A stretch of 8,842 nucleotides of DNA from Methanoregulaceae archaeon (GCA_013331415.1 DUGL01000221.1:2505-11346), one strand, 5' to 3'. Shown: positions 1 to 6,278, counted from the first letter of the stretch. Notes: generated from the letters alone by a model not told the origin. Numbers and translations: made by a program.

Positions 1-14
1 AAGGAACCCCCCTC

Positions 15-1289
15 ATGCAGAACAGCCCTGTTGGAGAAGTACCTCAGATAGGAGGGATGCCGCTCGAGAAGGGGCGGTGGATGCTCGTTGTCGTAGGCCT
101 GATCATCAACCTCTGCCTCGGGGCTGTCTACGCGTGGAGCGTGTTCGTCAATCCGCTTACCGACTATTTTTCCCTGCAGCCCGGCCAGACCGTCACCGCG
201 AATGATGTGCTGATGCCATACTCGGTCATCCTCGCCGTCTTTGCGGTCACCATGGCCCTGACCGGAAGATATGTCGAGACTCATGGACCACGGAAGATCA
301 CCATCCTCGGGTGCATCCTGACCGGCCTCGGCTGGCTGCTCGCATCAACAGCCTCATCCACAGCCATGCTTTCCGTCCTGTTCGGGGTGATCGGGGGGAT
401 CGGTATCGGGATTGCGTACGGTGCAACGGTCGCGGTTGCGGCCCGGTGGTTCCCTGACCGGCGGGGGCTCGCGGTCGGGCTGACCGTGTTCGGGGTCGGG
501 TTCTCGGCATTGATCACGGCAAACCTTGCCGGGTACCTCATAGCCGCATACGGTGTCATGAGCACCTTCCGGATCTTCGGGATCGGGATCATCATCGTCA
601 CCGTTCCGCTGGCACTCCCACTCGCCTTCCCCCCGGCGGGATGGAAACCTGCTGGCTGGAACCCGCCGGTGCCGGGGGTGGGCGGGCACGTGGCCTGCGA
701 GTGCAACCGCTCGGAGATGGTGAAGAGCCCGGCATTCTACGGTCTCTGGATGTGCTACTTCATCGGGTGTACCGCGGGGCTGATGGCCGTCTCCATCGCA
801 AAGCCGGTCGGGACCGAGCTGGTGCAGGCCGGGGCCGGCCTTGCGACGGCCCTCGTAGGGTTCTTTGCGATCTTCAACGGGGGTGGAAGGCTCGTGTTCG
901 GGGACCTCACCGACCGGCTCAACCCACGGAACACTGCCCTGCTGACGTTTGTCCTGGTAGCCCTGGCCGGCCTTGTAATGTGGCAGATGGCGGTACTCTG
1001 GGTGTATGTCATTGTGTTTGCCGTGCTCTGGGGATGTCTCGGCGGCTGGCTCGCCATCGCGCCGACTGCAACGGCGAGCTACTTCGGGACCTGCGATTAC
1101 CCGCGGTGTTACGGGCTGGTCTTCCTCGCGTTCGGTGCGGGAGCGATCGCCGGCCCGCAGCTTGCCGGGTTCATCAGGACCACGACCGGGACCTACCTCG
1201 GGGTATTTCCCTGGGTGTTCATCCTGGCGATCGTTGGTTTCGTTATCGCCGCGATCTTGATGAAACCGCCGAAACGAGGAAAAGAGTGA
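15..1289 (+). CDS. OFA-family MFS transporter (oxalate/formate antiporter-like)
   Basis: A 424-residue integral membrane protein with about 12 hydrophobic segments, the usual size and topology of the oxalate/formate antiporter branch of the major facilitator superfamily. TM1 carries the branch-typical GAVYAWSVF (residues 36-44). The TM2-3 loop has motif A as GRYVETHGPRK (84-94), followed by the family stretch RWFPDRRGLAVG (144-155). The second half repeats motif A as GDLTDRLNPRN (296-306). A proline-rich hydrophilic central loop (about 206-235) separates the halves and contains CEC (228-230). By family it should exchange or take up small organic anions across the cytoplasmic membrane, but the substrate cannot be read from sequence; formate, oxalate and other carboxylates are all possible. 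The start at 15 has AAGGA nine bases upstream. An ATG at 57 is preceded directly by GGAGGG, which is too close for a good site. The gene converges on the small gene at 1413-1577. Confidence 0.9.
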   Translation: MQNSPVGEVPQIGGMPLEKGRWMLVVVGLIINLCLGAVYAWSVFVNPLTDYFSLQPGQTVTANDVLMPYSVILAVFAVTMALTGRYVETHGPRKITILGCILTGLGWLLASTASSTAMLSVLFGVIGGIGIGIAYGATVAVAARWFPDRRGLAVGLTVFGVGFSALITANLAGYLIAAYGVMSTFRIFGIGIIIVTVPLALPLAFPPAGWKPAGWNPPVPGVGGHVACECNRSEMVKSPAFYGLWMCYFIGCTAGLMAVSIAKPVGTELVQAGAGLATALVGFFAIFNGGGRLVFGDLTDRLNPRNTALLTFVLVALAGLVMWQMAVLWVYVIVFAVLWGCLGGWLAIAPTATASYFGTCDYPRCYGLVFLAFGAGAIAGPQLAGFIRTTTGTYLGVFPWVFILAIVGFVIAAILMKPPKRGKE

Positions 1290-1389
1290 GAAATGCAGTA
1301 TCTCTTGTTGCAAGCCGAAGAGAATGAACCTGGGTCCTGAGCCAGACCGCCCGGTGACCTTCAGGTCTCATCGTGGACAACATCTGGAT

Positions 1390-1395
1390 AAAAAA
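1390..1395 (-). terminator. U-tract terminator of the DUF1059 gene
   Basis: Six A residues on the plus strand give a T6 run on the minus strand, 18 bases past the stop of the 54-residue gene. Archaeal RNA polymerase can terminate on U-tracts without a hairpin, and none is obvious here. This is a plausible termination site, not a proven one. Confidence 0.35.
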
Positions 1396-1412
1396 CAGGG
1401 TGGATGGAGTGG

Positions 1413-1577
1413 TTACGGTTTGATCGCTGCCTTCACCTTGGCAAGGATATCCGGCGGCATCGGGTCCATCTTATGGACGGTTTTCGCATGCTCGGCGATC
1501 TTCTTCATCAGTTCGGCTTCGTTCGGGGCAGAGGTCTCGAACGGACAGTTCTTGGCAATACACTTGAATGAGGGCAT
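1413..1577 (-). CDS. Small DUF1059 family protein (54 aa)
   Basis: Reading the minus strand from 1577 gives a 54-residue protein beginning MPSFKCIAKNCPFE and ending AKVKAAIKP. It matches the DUF1059 pattern as I know it: a short N-terminal strand with two cysteines (C6, C11), the CPFE element (11-14), a central helix EAELMKKIAEHAKTVH (20-35) with two histidines (H30, H35), then a short PP(D/E)IL helix. The C-x4-C and H-x4-H spacing suggests a small metal-binding fold, but the family has no established function. The start is strongly supported: GGTGGTGA at 1582-1589 is four bases upstream, and an excellent TATA box lies about 36 bases upstream at 1608-1617. It appears monocistronic, with a U-tract after the stop. 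It is convergent with the OFA transporter; nothing in the sequence links the two functionally. Confidence 0.88.
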   Translation of the reverse strand: MPSFKCIAKNCPFETSAPNEAELMKKIAEHAKTVHKMDPMPPDILAKVKAAIKP

Positions 1578-1607
1578 ACGTTCACCACCGGTGACATTAT
1601 CCTGTGC

Positions 1608-1624
1608 CTATTTATAGTTTTTTT
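1608..1624 (-). promoter_or_regulatory. Archaeal BRE/TATA promoter of the DUF1059 gene
   Basis: On the minus strand the bases read CGAAAAAAACTATAAATAG: an A-rich BRE-like stretch running into a near-consensus archaeal TATA box. The box sits 31-40 bases before the ATG at 1577. With the usual spacing of about 25 bases, transcription would start near 1587 and leave a leader of roughly 10 bases containing the GGTGGTGA site. This is the clearest promoter in the window. Confidence 0.75.
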
Positions 1625-1670
1625 CGGCTGAGCGGGATCTTTGGTATCCCGAATTATGGTTACATATAAA

Positions 1671-1811
1671 GGGCTCATCATAATTGAGACTCAAATGAGG
1701 CTTGACCTCGTTATGCCAGACCCCAATCTCACCAACTGACCGGAACTTGTTGATTCTCCTCTCCACTTCTCCAAAGAACCGTTCAATCCTGCCATTTGTC
1801 TGAAGATGCTC
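1671..1811 (-). pseudogene. Transposase remnant, C-terminal end of an rve (DDE) integrase core
   Basis: The minus strand encodes about 45 residues that read as the end of an IS481/IS3-like integrase core: LQTNGRIERFFGEVERRI, a short linker, then WHNEVKPHLSLNYDEP. In this superfamily the E of the NG(R/K)IERF motif is the third catalytic acid, so the fragment keeps that Glu (codon 1784-1782). The two catalytic Asp, the N-terminal helix-turn-helix and the start codon are missing. The frame is open upstream to 1955, but the residues there show no transposase character. The piece is a deletion remnant and cannot be active. It lies between possible terminal inverted repeats (1642-1650 and 2133-2141), and a zinc-ribbon ORF occupies the other end. 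Confidence 0.75.
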
Positions 1812-1894
1812 CACATCGACCGTTGACGGTACGTTCGGGAAACCTGAATTTCCGGGTTCAGCCTGAAAATCAAGGGGACGTTCGTGGAGTCGAG

Positions 1895-1912
1895 AGAAAA
1901 AAAGGGTTTTTC
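1895..1912 (-). terminator. U-rich terminator after the zinc-ribbon ORF
   Basis: Directly after the stop of the zinc-ribbon ORF the minus strand reads GAAAAACCCTTTTTTTCTC, giving a T7 tract about 10 bases past the stop. This is consistent with archaeal U-tract termination and suggests that the 64-residue frame is a complete gene rather than an interrupted transposase. Confidence 0.4.
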
Positions 1913-2107
1913 TTAGTGCTGGCCCGGCGTCAGGACCATGAAATGCTTCCTGCATCGTGCACAGGTGCCATCCCTGCTGTCTTTGTAGTAGGACTTCGGC
2001 ATGTTGTACATAATCGCATTCTCATTATGGCACTCCGGGCAGGTGAAACGGATTACATACCCGGATCGTGTCCCAATGACTGAGGGTTTTACGGAATTTT
2101 TCATCAT
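1913..2107 (-). CDS. Small zinc-ribbon protein (64 aa), possibly IS-associated
   Basis: A 64-residue basic protein with two CxxC knuckles: CPEC at residues 23-26 and CARC at 49-52. The 22-residue spacing is typical of a zinc ribbon that binds one zinc ion. Residues 37-45 (PKSYYKDSR) and the tail VLTPGQH are hydrophilic. I recall similar short zinc-ribbon proteins in Methanomicrobiales but cannot name a family. It may be a stand-alone nucleic-acid-binding protein or the detached zinc-binding N-terminus of the transposase whose C-terminus lies downstream. Two adjacent ATGs (2107 and 2104) could start it. No clear Shine-Dalgarno precedes either, so a leaderless message is plausible, with the AAAAATACC stretch near 2124-2132 as a possible TATA element. 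Confidence 0.6.
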   Translation of the reverse strand: MMKNSVKPSVIGTRSGYVIRFTCPECHNENAIMYNMPKSYYKDSRDGTCARCRKHFMVLTPGQH

Positions 2108-2160
2108 GGTTTACATTGATCTGGTATTTTTGGGGATACCAGGATCCCATCAGATTTTTC

Positions 2161-2183
2161 ACACCCCGGTCATGGAGGGGTGT
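2161..2183. repeat. Hairpin, 7-bp stem
   Basis: ACACCCC (2161-2167) pairs perfectly with GGGGTGT (2177-2183) across a nine-base loop. There is no clear U-tract on either strand, so a terminator role is unproven. It lies just outside the right edge of the IS debris. Confidence 0.45.
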
Positions 2184-2196
2184 ATCGTTTCGTAAT

Positions 2197-2255
2197 TCCG
2201 GGATTCATCCTTTTCTCTAAAAGCCAAAAAGGCATCCTGTGTGCCCGGATTTTTT
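2197..2255 (+). terminator. Nested stem with T6 tail, possible terminator or small RNA end
   Basis: TCCGGG (2197-2202) pairs with CCCGGA (2244-2249), and inside it CCTTTT (2209-2214) pairs with AAAAGG (2227-2232). Six T residues (2250-2255) follow directly on the plus strand. The arrangement resembles an intrinsic terminator with a long interrupted stem, yet no plus-strand gene ends here. It could stop antisense transcription from the IS debris or end an unannotated small RNA. Confidence 0.3.
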
Positions 2256-2452
2256 AGACACTACTCTTATTGGCGCTCTGAGGTGATAGAGGAATGCATG
2301 GATCCGGGCCGGATATACCCTGGCACCGCATCCCCGAAAAGAGAGCAGGATGCAGGTAAAAATCCCCCCCTCTCATCGGATGGAGGGAATGACCCCAACG
2401 CGTACCTCCCCGGCCATTCAAGGTGATCATGATGAGCAGCACGCTGTACGGG

Positions 2453-2492
2453 TGCCGGAGCGCGGAGTCCTGCCTTCAGGGGAGCGCCGGCA
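2453..2492 (+). promoter_or_regulatory. Stable leader hairpin upstream of the PPK2 gene
   Basis: TGCCGG (2453-2458) pairs with CCGGCA (2487-2492). Inside, CGC (2461-2463) pairs with GCG (2484-2486), and CCTG (2469-2472) pairs with CAGG (2477-2480) around a CCTT loop. The hairpin ends 61 bases before the PPK2 start codon, so it would sit in the message leader if transcription begins upstream of 2450. A regulatory role is inference. Confidence 0.3.
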
Positions 2493-2553
2493 GGTTCATT
2501 TCCCAACGTTAAAGTCCTCTCTGACACATTCCCCTTTATTGCATGGAGGGGCA

Positions 2554-4053
2554 ATGTTCGATTCGCTCGACCTGGCAAAGAAGATGGATGATAAAGCATT
2601 CGATAAGGAAATATCTCCCCTCCAGCTCGAGCTCGGGGTTCTCACGAGGGCATTATGGGAACACCAGGTCCCGATCATCATTGTGGTCGAGGGCTGGAAT
2701 GCATCCGGTATCACGGATCTCATCAGCCGGCTGATCCAGTTCCTCGATCCCCGTGGTTTCTCCCTCTACTCGATCGGTTCGCCAAACGACGAGGAGCGGG
2801 CACGCCCCCTGCTCTGGCGGTTCTTTACCCGGACACCGCGCAAGGGCAGGATCGCGATATTCGCCCGGAGCTGGTATTCCCGGTCCCTTGCCGAACAGGT
2901 AGCAGGGATTGACTGGAAATCAGGGATGCGGTCCTCGATTGCCACCATCAAAAAGTTCGAGCGGCAGCTTGCCGATGACGGTACGATCATTCTCAAGTTT
3001 TTTCTCCATATCAGCAAGGAGGAGCAGAAACGGCGGCTCGATGAGCGGGAACGGGATGCCCTTACCTCGTGGATGATCACCCAGGGTGACTGGGACTTTC
3101 ACCACCACTATGACAGCTATATCCCCATCATCGAACAGTTCATCCAGGAGACGGATAAAGCATATGCGCCGTGGACCATCGTAGAAGCAACGGACAGCAA
3201 CTATACGGCGCACCGCGTATACTCGACTGTGATCAAGCGGCTGCGGAAGAATCTCGCCAGTATTGAGTCCAAAGGGAAGAACAACCGGTGGCGGAACGGA
3301 ACGAATCACGGGAAACAGGACGTCCTGAAAGCCGCAAAGACGGAGGTGAAACGGAGTTCAAAGCCCCCGGTCACGTATGCAAAACCGGAATACGAGGAGC
3401 ACCTCATCACCTGCCAGCAGAAGATCCGCGAGGTCCAGTACCTGCTCTACAAGCGGAAGATCCCGCTCATGATCGTGTACGAGGGCTGGGACGCTGCCGG
3501 GAAGGGGGGCAACATCATGCGACTCGTGGCGTCCATGAATCCCCGGGGCTACAATGTCGTCCCGGTCTCCCGCCCGGACCAGACCGAACTGGACCATCAC
3601 TACCTCTGGCGGTTCTACCAGCGGTTCCCGCGGGGAGGGCATATCACCCTCTTCGACCGGAGCTGGTACGGCAGGGTGCTCGTGGAGCGGGTCGAAGGGT
3701 ACTGTTCTGCGGAAGAGTGGAAACGGGCGTACCGGGAGATCAACGAGATGGAGCAGGAATATGTCGGGAGCGGGGGAGGGCTCGTGAAGTTCTGGCTCGA
3801 GATCAGCCGCGATGAACAGCTCAGCCGGTTCCTCGCCCGGCAGGACGACCCGCGGAAAGAGTGGAAGATAACCGACGAGGACTGGCGAAACCGCGAGAAA
3901 TGGAACCTGTACGAGGAGGCGTTGGAAGAGATGCTCGCGCGGACGAGCACGAGCATCGCCCCCTGGACGGTCGTTGAATCCGATGACAAGTACTATGCCC
4001 GGATCAAGACACTGCAGACCGTTATCCAGTACGGGGAGGAACTTCTCCGGTAA
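2554..4053 (+). CDS. Two-domain polyphosphate kinase 2, probable polyphosphate:AMP phosphotransferase
   Basis: A 499-residue protein of two tandem PPK2 domains, matching the length and layout of polyphosphate:AMP phosphotransferases, which use polyphosphate to convert AMP to ADP in the cytoplasm. The C-terminal domain has an intact Walker A loop, EGWDAAGKGG (310-319), the NPRG element, the WRFYQRFPRGG segment and Walker B, FDRSWYGR (367-374). The N-terminal domain keeps the fold motifs (LDPRGF, PNDEERARP, WRFFTRTPRKGRI) but its Walker A reads EGWNASGIT (46-54), without the lysine, and its Walker B reads FARSWYSR, without the aspartate. It is therefore probably catalytically dead. A lysine-rich linker (about 237-277) joins the lobes. 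I start at 2554 because GGAGGGG (2545-2551) lies just upstream and family similarity begins there. The same frame opens at 2350, but those 68 residues look non-coding. The gene converges on the regulator gene. Confidence 0.88.
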   Translation: MFDSLDLAKKMDDKAFDKEISPLQLELGVLTRALWEHQVPIIIVVEGWNASGITDLISRLIQFLDPRGFSLYSIGSPNDEERARPLLWRFFTRTPRKGRIAIFARSWYSRSLAEQVAGIDWKSGMRSSIATIKKFERQLADDGTIILKFFLHISKEEQKRRLDERERDALTSWMITQGDWDFHHHYDSYIPIIEQFIQETDKAYAPWTIVEATDSNYTAHRVYSTVIKRLRKNLASIESKGKNNRWRNGTNHGKQDVLKAAKTEVKRSSKPPVTYAKPEYEEHLITCQQKIREVQYLLYKRKIPLMIVYEGWDAAGKGGNIMRLVASMNPRGYNVVPVSRPDQTELDHHYLWRFYQRFPRGGHITLFDRSWYGRVLVERVEGYCSAEEWKRAYREINEMEQEYVGSGGGLVKFWLEISRDEQLSRFLARQDDPRKEWKITDEDWRNREKWNLYEEALEEMLARTSTSIAPWTVVESDDKYYARIKTLQTVIQYGEELLR

Positions 4054-4120
4054 CAGGTATCCGGAAACGACTCCCGCTGCGAATGACCCTCATCAGGTAC
4101 GGTCAGGCCCGGGAATCCTC

Positions 4121-4145
4121 CTGCTTTTCCCCCCCGGGGGAGCAG
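4121..4145. terminator. GC-rich inverted repeat between convergent genes
   Basis: CTGCT (4121-4125) pairs with AGCAG (4141-4145), and C-rich 4129-4135 pairs with GGGGG (4136-4140); TTTC is bulged on one side. It lies in the 96-bp gap between the convergent stops of the PPK2 gene (4053) and the regulator gene (4150). That position suits a shared transcription end, though neither strand has a long U-tract. Confidence 0.45.
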
Positions 4146-4149
4146 TGCC

Positions 4150-5280
4150 TTATTCCTGCCGCTCACTTTTCTCCCGGAGCTTCTCCCGCATGTGCCGCCG
4201 CTGGAGGGCGACCGCAGCCTGGGCGATGAATGCCTCGATAACATCGCTGTTCCGGAGCGCATGGGCTTTCTTTAAAAAGATTGCAACATCGCCATATAAT
4301 CCCCCGCGACAGGCACACCCGATCGCAAAGCCTGTCCCAAACGAGAACTCCTCTGCGAACCTGCTGAGGACCCCGCCGGGAATATGGTTGAAGAACAGGG
4401 AAGAAAGGTTGGGTGTCTCAAGCAGGGTCTTCTTCATCAGATTTATCATGGCAAGAGGCTCCTGTTCGAACGGGAACTGCATTCCAACCTGGCCCGGGCC
4501 AAATATTCTGGTTAGGAGCTCGAGATCTTCCGGGCTTCCCGCGACACCCCGGACCGTCAGGACTTTCTTTTCGGTATCGATCGAACCGATTGAAACGATA
4601 CTCCCGGGCTGGAGTACATACACCTGCTCGGCGATATACTGGTAGATGTCCACCTCGTCCCCCATATCTGCAAGGTCTGCCGAAGTACGGACAAGGAATT
4701 CGAGGTTCTTCAGGTAGTTGCGCTCTGCGGTCAGGTCTTCGATCAGGATTGTTGTCCCCGGCGTCCCGTCATCGAAAACGGTGGGAATCCCCCTGGCACG
4801 CAGGTAACAGGGGTATGCTGGCGATCCCTGCGCCTCCTTGTTCAGGGTGAGGTCCCGGACAACTTCATCTCCGGTTATGAGCCCGCCAAAGAGGTCTGAC
4901 AAGGGTGTTGTTCCCCCTGCCCCTGCATGGATCTCGCTGATGCTTTTCCCGGAAACATCCCTCCCGTCAAGGCCAAAAAAATCATGGAATTTCGGGTTTG
5001 CCGAGAGGAGCTGTTCAGATTCATCAACCATGCATACCAGGTCCGATGAGAGGTTGAGGAGAGCTGATACCGGCAACCGTCGTGCCGGGAAGAAAACACG
5101 GGTGTTTCCGAAATGTGCTATCTCCACCTCGCCCTGTGCTCTGAGCAGATCCATATACTTTGCAACAGAATTCCGGTGGATGCAAAGGCGTTCTCCGATC
5201 TCCCGGGTTGTCATCCCCCTCCTGTTCTGCGCGAGAAGGGTCCTGATATGCTGCAGCACCTCGTTATCCGCCAACATCAT
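4150..5280 (-). CDS. HTH-PAS-GAF-like one-component transcriptional regulator
   Basis: A 376-residue soluble protein, read here as three parts. Residues 1-66 form a winged helix-turn-helix (TTREIGERLCIHRNSVAKYM, then a short wing), which implies DNA binding. Residues about 70-186 resemble a PAS sensor domain: LVCMVDESEQLLSANPKFHDFFGL opens it and TTILIEDLTAERN closes it. Residues about 190-362 resemble a GAF-like domain common in Methanomicrobiales sensor proteins; the strand that usually reads IGF here reads FAIGCACRGGLYGD, placing two cysteines (C322, C324) in the pocket region. The tail is a basic helix. There is no histidine kinase or receiver domain, so sensing and DNA binding are in one chain. 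The ligand is unknown. The start at 5280 has an adjacent second ATG and only weak upstream pairing (ATAGGCG). It lies 61 bp after the methyltransferase gene on the same strand and may be co-transcribed with it. Confidence 0.82.
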   Translation of the reverse strand: MMLADNEVLQHIRTLLAQNRRGMTTREIGERLCIHRNSVAKYMDLLRAQGEVEIAHFGNTRVFFPARRLPVSALLNLSSDLVCMVDESEQLLSANPKFHDFFGLDGRDVSGKSISEIHAGAGGTTPLSDLFGGLITGDEVVRDLTLNKEAQGSPAYPCYLRARGIPTVFDDGTPGTTILIEDLTAERNYLKNLEFLVRTSADLADMGDEVDIYQYIAEQVYVLQPGSIVSIGSIDTEKKVLTVRGVAGSPEDLELLTRIFGPGQVGMQFPFEQEPLAMINLMKKTLLETPNLSSLFFNHIPGGVLSRFAEEFSFGTGFAIGCACRGGLYGDVAIFLKKAHALRNSDVIEAFIAQAAVALQRRHMREKLREKSERQE

Positions 5281-5341
5281 CGCCTATCATGTGGTGTAGG
5301 AAGAAGGGGCAATAAACCGTTGTGGTTGAACAGGCGGGACC

Positions 5342-6163
5342 TCACCTGCGTTCCTGGTTCCCCTTCACCGCGATAGCCGTGAAGAACGTATAGCAGAACG
5401 ATCCGTCCTTTTCCGTTGTCCGGTGCAGGTCCCGGATCCCCCGCTCCCAGGCAGGAGCATCAAGGAGACCCCTGCGGATCGCCTCGTCACGGACACCTGC
5501 AACCATAGCGATAAAGATGTGTTTCACCCCCTCTATGGATTGCGGGTTGCCGACATCAGCATAGACCTGACGTGGCGAGACGCTCACCCCTTCAAACCCG
5601 GCATCGTTCAGCAGGTGCCAGAGCTCCCTCCCAATCAGGGCATTTCCTCCAATCTGGCGCTGGAGCACCACCAGGCATTCGATAACCCGCCGGGCGTCCG
5701 GACTATCCGGGTAGAAGAGAGCTGAACCATGGTCCCCCTCGATCACGGTGATCGTCCCGCCCGGGCGGAGCACCGCAGAGAGATTGCGGAGGGCGAGGAC
5801 AGGATCAGGGAGGTGTTCGAGCAGGAAACAGACGAAGGCATGGTCAAAGGACTCCTTGCCGAAAGGGAGGTGGCAGATATCACCCTGGCGGAACGTGACG
5901 TTGGTGTAGCCCTCTGCACGCACCCTCCGTTCAGCCAGGGCGAGGGACCCGGGGGAGATGTCCACGGATACAAAGGTGGCCCCGGGACTGTTTCTGGCCA
6001 GGATCACCGTCTGAGCCCCGACCCCGCAGGCAGCCTCGAGCACCCTGCTCCCCGGAGGGTAGCGGGTATCCCGGTGGAGGAGGTCGGCGAGCCGCGATGC
6101 CTGGTAGTACAGCCGGTCCGCTTCCTGTTCAGAATGGCCATGGATATAAGGGACTTCGTCCAT
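5342..6163 (-). CDS. Class I SAM-dependent methyltransferase (UbiE-like)
   Basis: A 273-residue Rossmann-fold methyltransferase. Motif I is VLEAACGVGAQT (41-52). The acidic residue that holds the SAM ribose follows as D68 in FVSVDIS. Motif II is GDICHLPF (94-101), the FVCFLLEHLPDP segment spans 110-121, and LRPGG (132-136) leads into TITVIEGDHGS. The IEGDHG segment and the C-terminal cap (about 150-220) resemble a methyltransferase type frequent in methanogens. The substrate is not evident; a quinone-like or other small molecule is possible. I choose ATG 6163 rather than 6187 because GGAGG (6172-6168) lies four bases upstream and inside the longer reading. The regulator gene follows after 61 bp. 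A perfect palindrome (6216-6227) lies 53 bases upstream and could be an operator. Confidence 0.87.
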   Translation of the reverse strand: MDEVPYIHGHSEQEADRLYYQASRLADLLHRDTRYPPGSRVLEAACGVGAQTVILARNSPGATFVSVDISPGSLALAERRVRAEGYTNVTFRQGDICHLPFGKESFDHAFVCFLLEHLPDPVLALRNLSAVLRPGGTITVIEGDHGSALFYPDSPDARRVIECLVVLQRQIGGNALIGRELWHLLNDAGFEGVSVSPRQVYADVGNPQSIEGVKHIFIAMVAGVRDEAIRRGLLDAPAWERGIRDLHRTTEKDGSFCYTFFTAIAVKGNQERR

Positions 6164-6215
6164 GATGCCTCCGGATCTCTCTTCCATTCTGTTGGGGACC
6201 CGTGAATCGTAACCA

Positions 6216-6227
6216 TTCCGATCGGAA
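6216..6227. promoter_or_regulatory. Perfect 12-bp palindrome, candidate operator of the methyltransferase gene
   Basis: TTCCGATCGGAA is its own reverse complement. It ends 53 bases before the methyltransferase start and lies just downstream, on the minus strand, of the TATA-like GGTTATCC. A bound dimeric regulator there could block transcription. The neighbouring HTH protein is an obvious but untested candidate. The TATA element is poor, so the promoter position is uncertain. Confidence 0.35.
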
Positions 6228-6278
6228 AGAGTCAGGATAACCTGGTGACCGCGATTGCGTTTCTCTCATGCGATTCGA

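Larger units (their letters stand above)
1642..2141. mobile_element. Degraded insertion sequence or deletion derivative (about 500 bp)
   Basis: TGGTATCCC at 1642-1650 and its exact reverse complement GGGATACCA at 2133-2141 both read inward, as IS termini do. They enclose the transposase C-terminal remnant, whose 3' end lies about 20 bp from the left repeat, and the zinc-ribbon ORF, whose start lies about 26 bp from the right repeat. GGATC occurs just outside both ends (1635-1639 and 2142-2146). On the right it is adjacent; on the left two bases intervene, so it is only a weak target-duplication candidate. The right repeat is also part of a local hairpin (2121-2142), so the boundaries are uncertain. 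Confidence 0.4.
2108..2553. other. Gene-free stretch before the PPK2 gene, rich in short inverted repeats
   Basis: No convincing gene lies here; the open frames on both strands have no recognisable protein character. It contains the right edge of the IS debris, a 7-bp hairpin at 2161-2183, a nested hairpin with a T6 tail at 2197-2255, a 13-bp palindrome at 2302-2314 and a stable hairpin at 2453-2492. The PPK2 promoter must lie here, but no TATA box stands out. Weak candidates are GATATACC near 2312, GTAAAAATCC near 2355 and GTTAAAGT near 2509. Confidence 0.6.

Noticed and set aside
354..1313. Minus-strand frame of 319 residues opposite the OFA transporter
   Set aside because: It lies fully antisense to a well-supported membrane protein, is rich in charged and proline residues without any motif, and is the usual by-product of GC-rich codon use.
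641..1327. Plus-strand frame of 228 residues overlapping the OFA transporter
   Set aside because: An out-of-frame shadow of the transporter with an Arg/Gly/Ala-rich composition and no hydrophobic or domain pattern.
1356..1367. GACCT-TC-AGGTC repeat after the OFA gene as a terminator
   Set aside because: The loop is only two bases, the stem cannot be extended, and no U-tract follows on either strand.
1324..1617. Plus-strand 97-residue frame
   Set aside because: It is antisense to the 54-residue DUF1059 gene, which has a promoter, ribosome site and conserved residues. The plus frame has none of these.
2350..2553. N-terminal 68-residue extension of the PPK2 protein
   Set aside because: The frame is open, but there is no ribosome site at 2350, the residues do not resemble PPK2, and GGAGGGG precedes the ATG at 2554, where similarity begins.
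6164..6187. Eight-residue longer start of the methyltransferase (ATG 6187)
   Set aside because: A GGAGG site with ideal spacing lies inside this extension and points to the ATG at 6163. No ribosome site precedes 6187.
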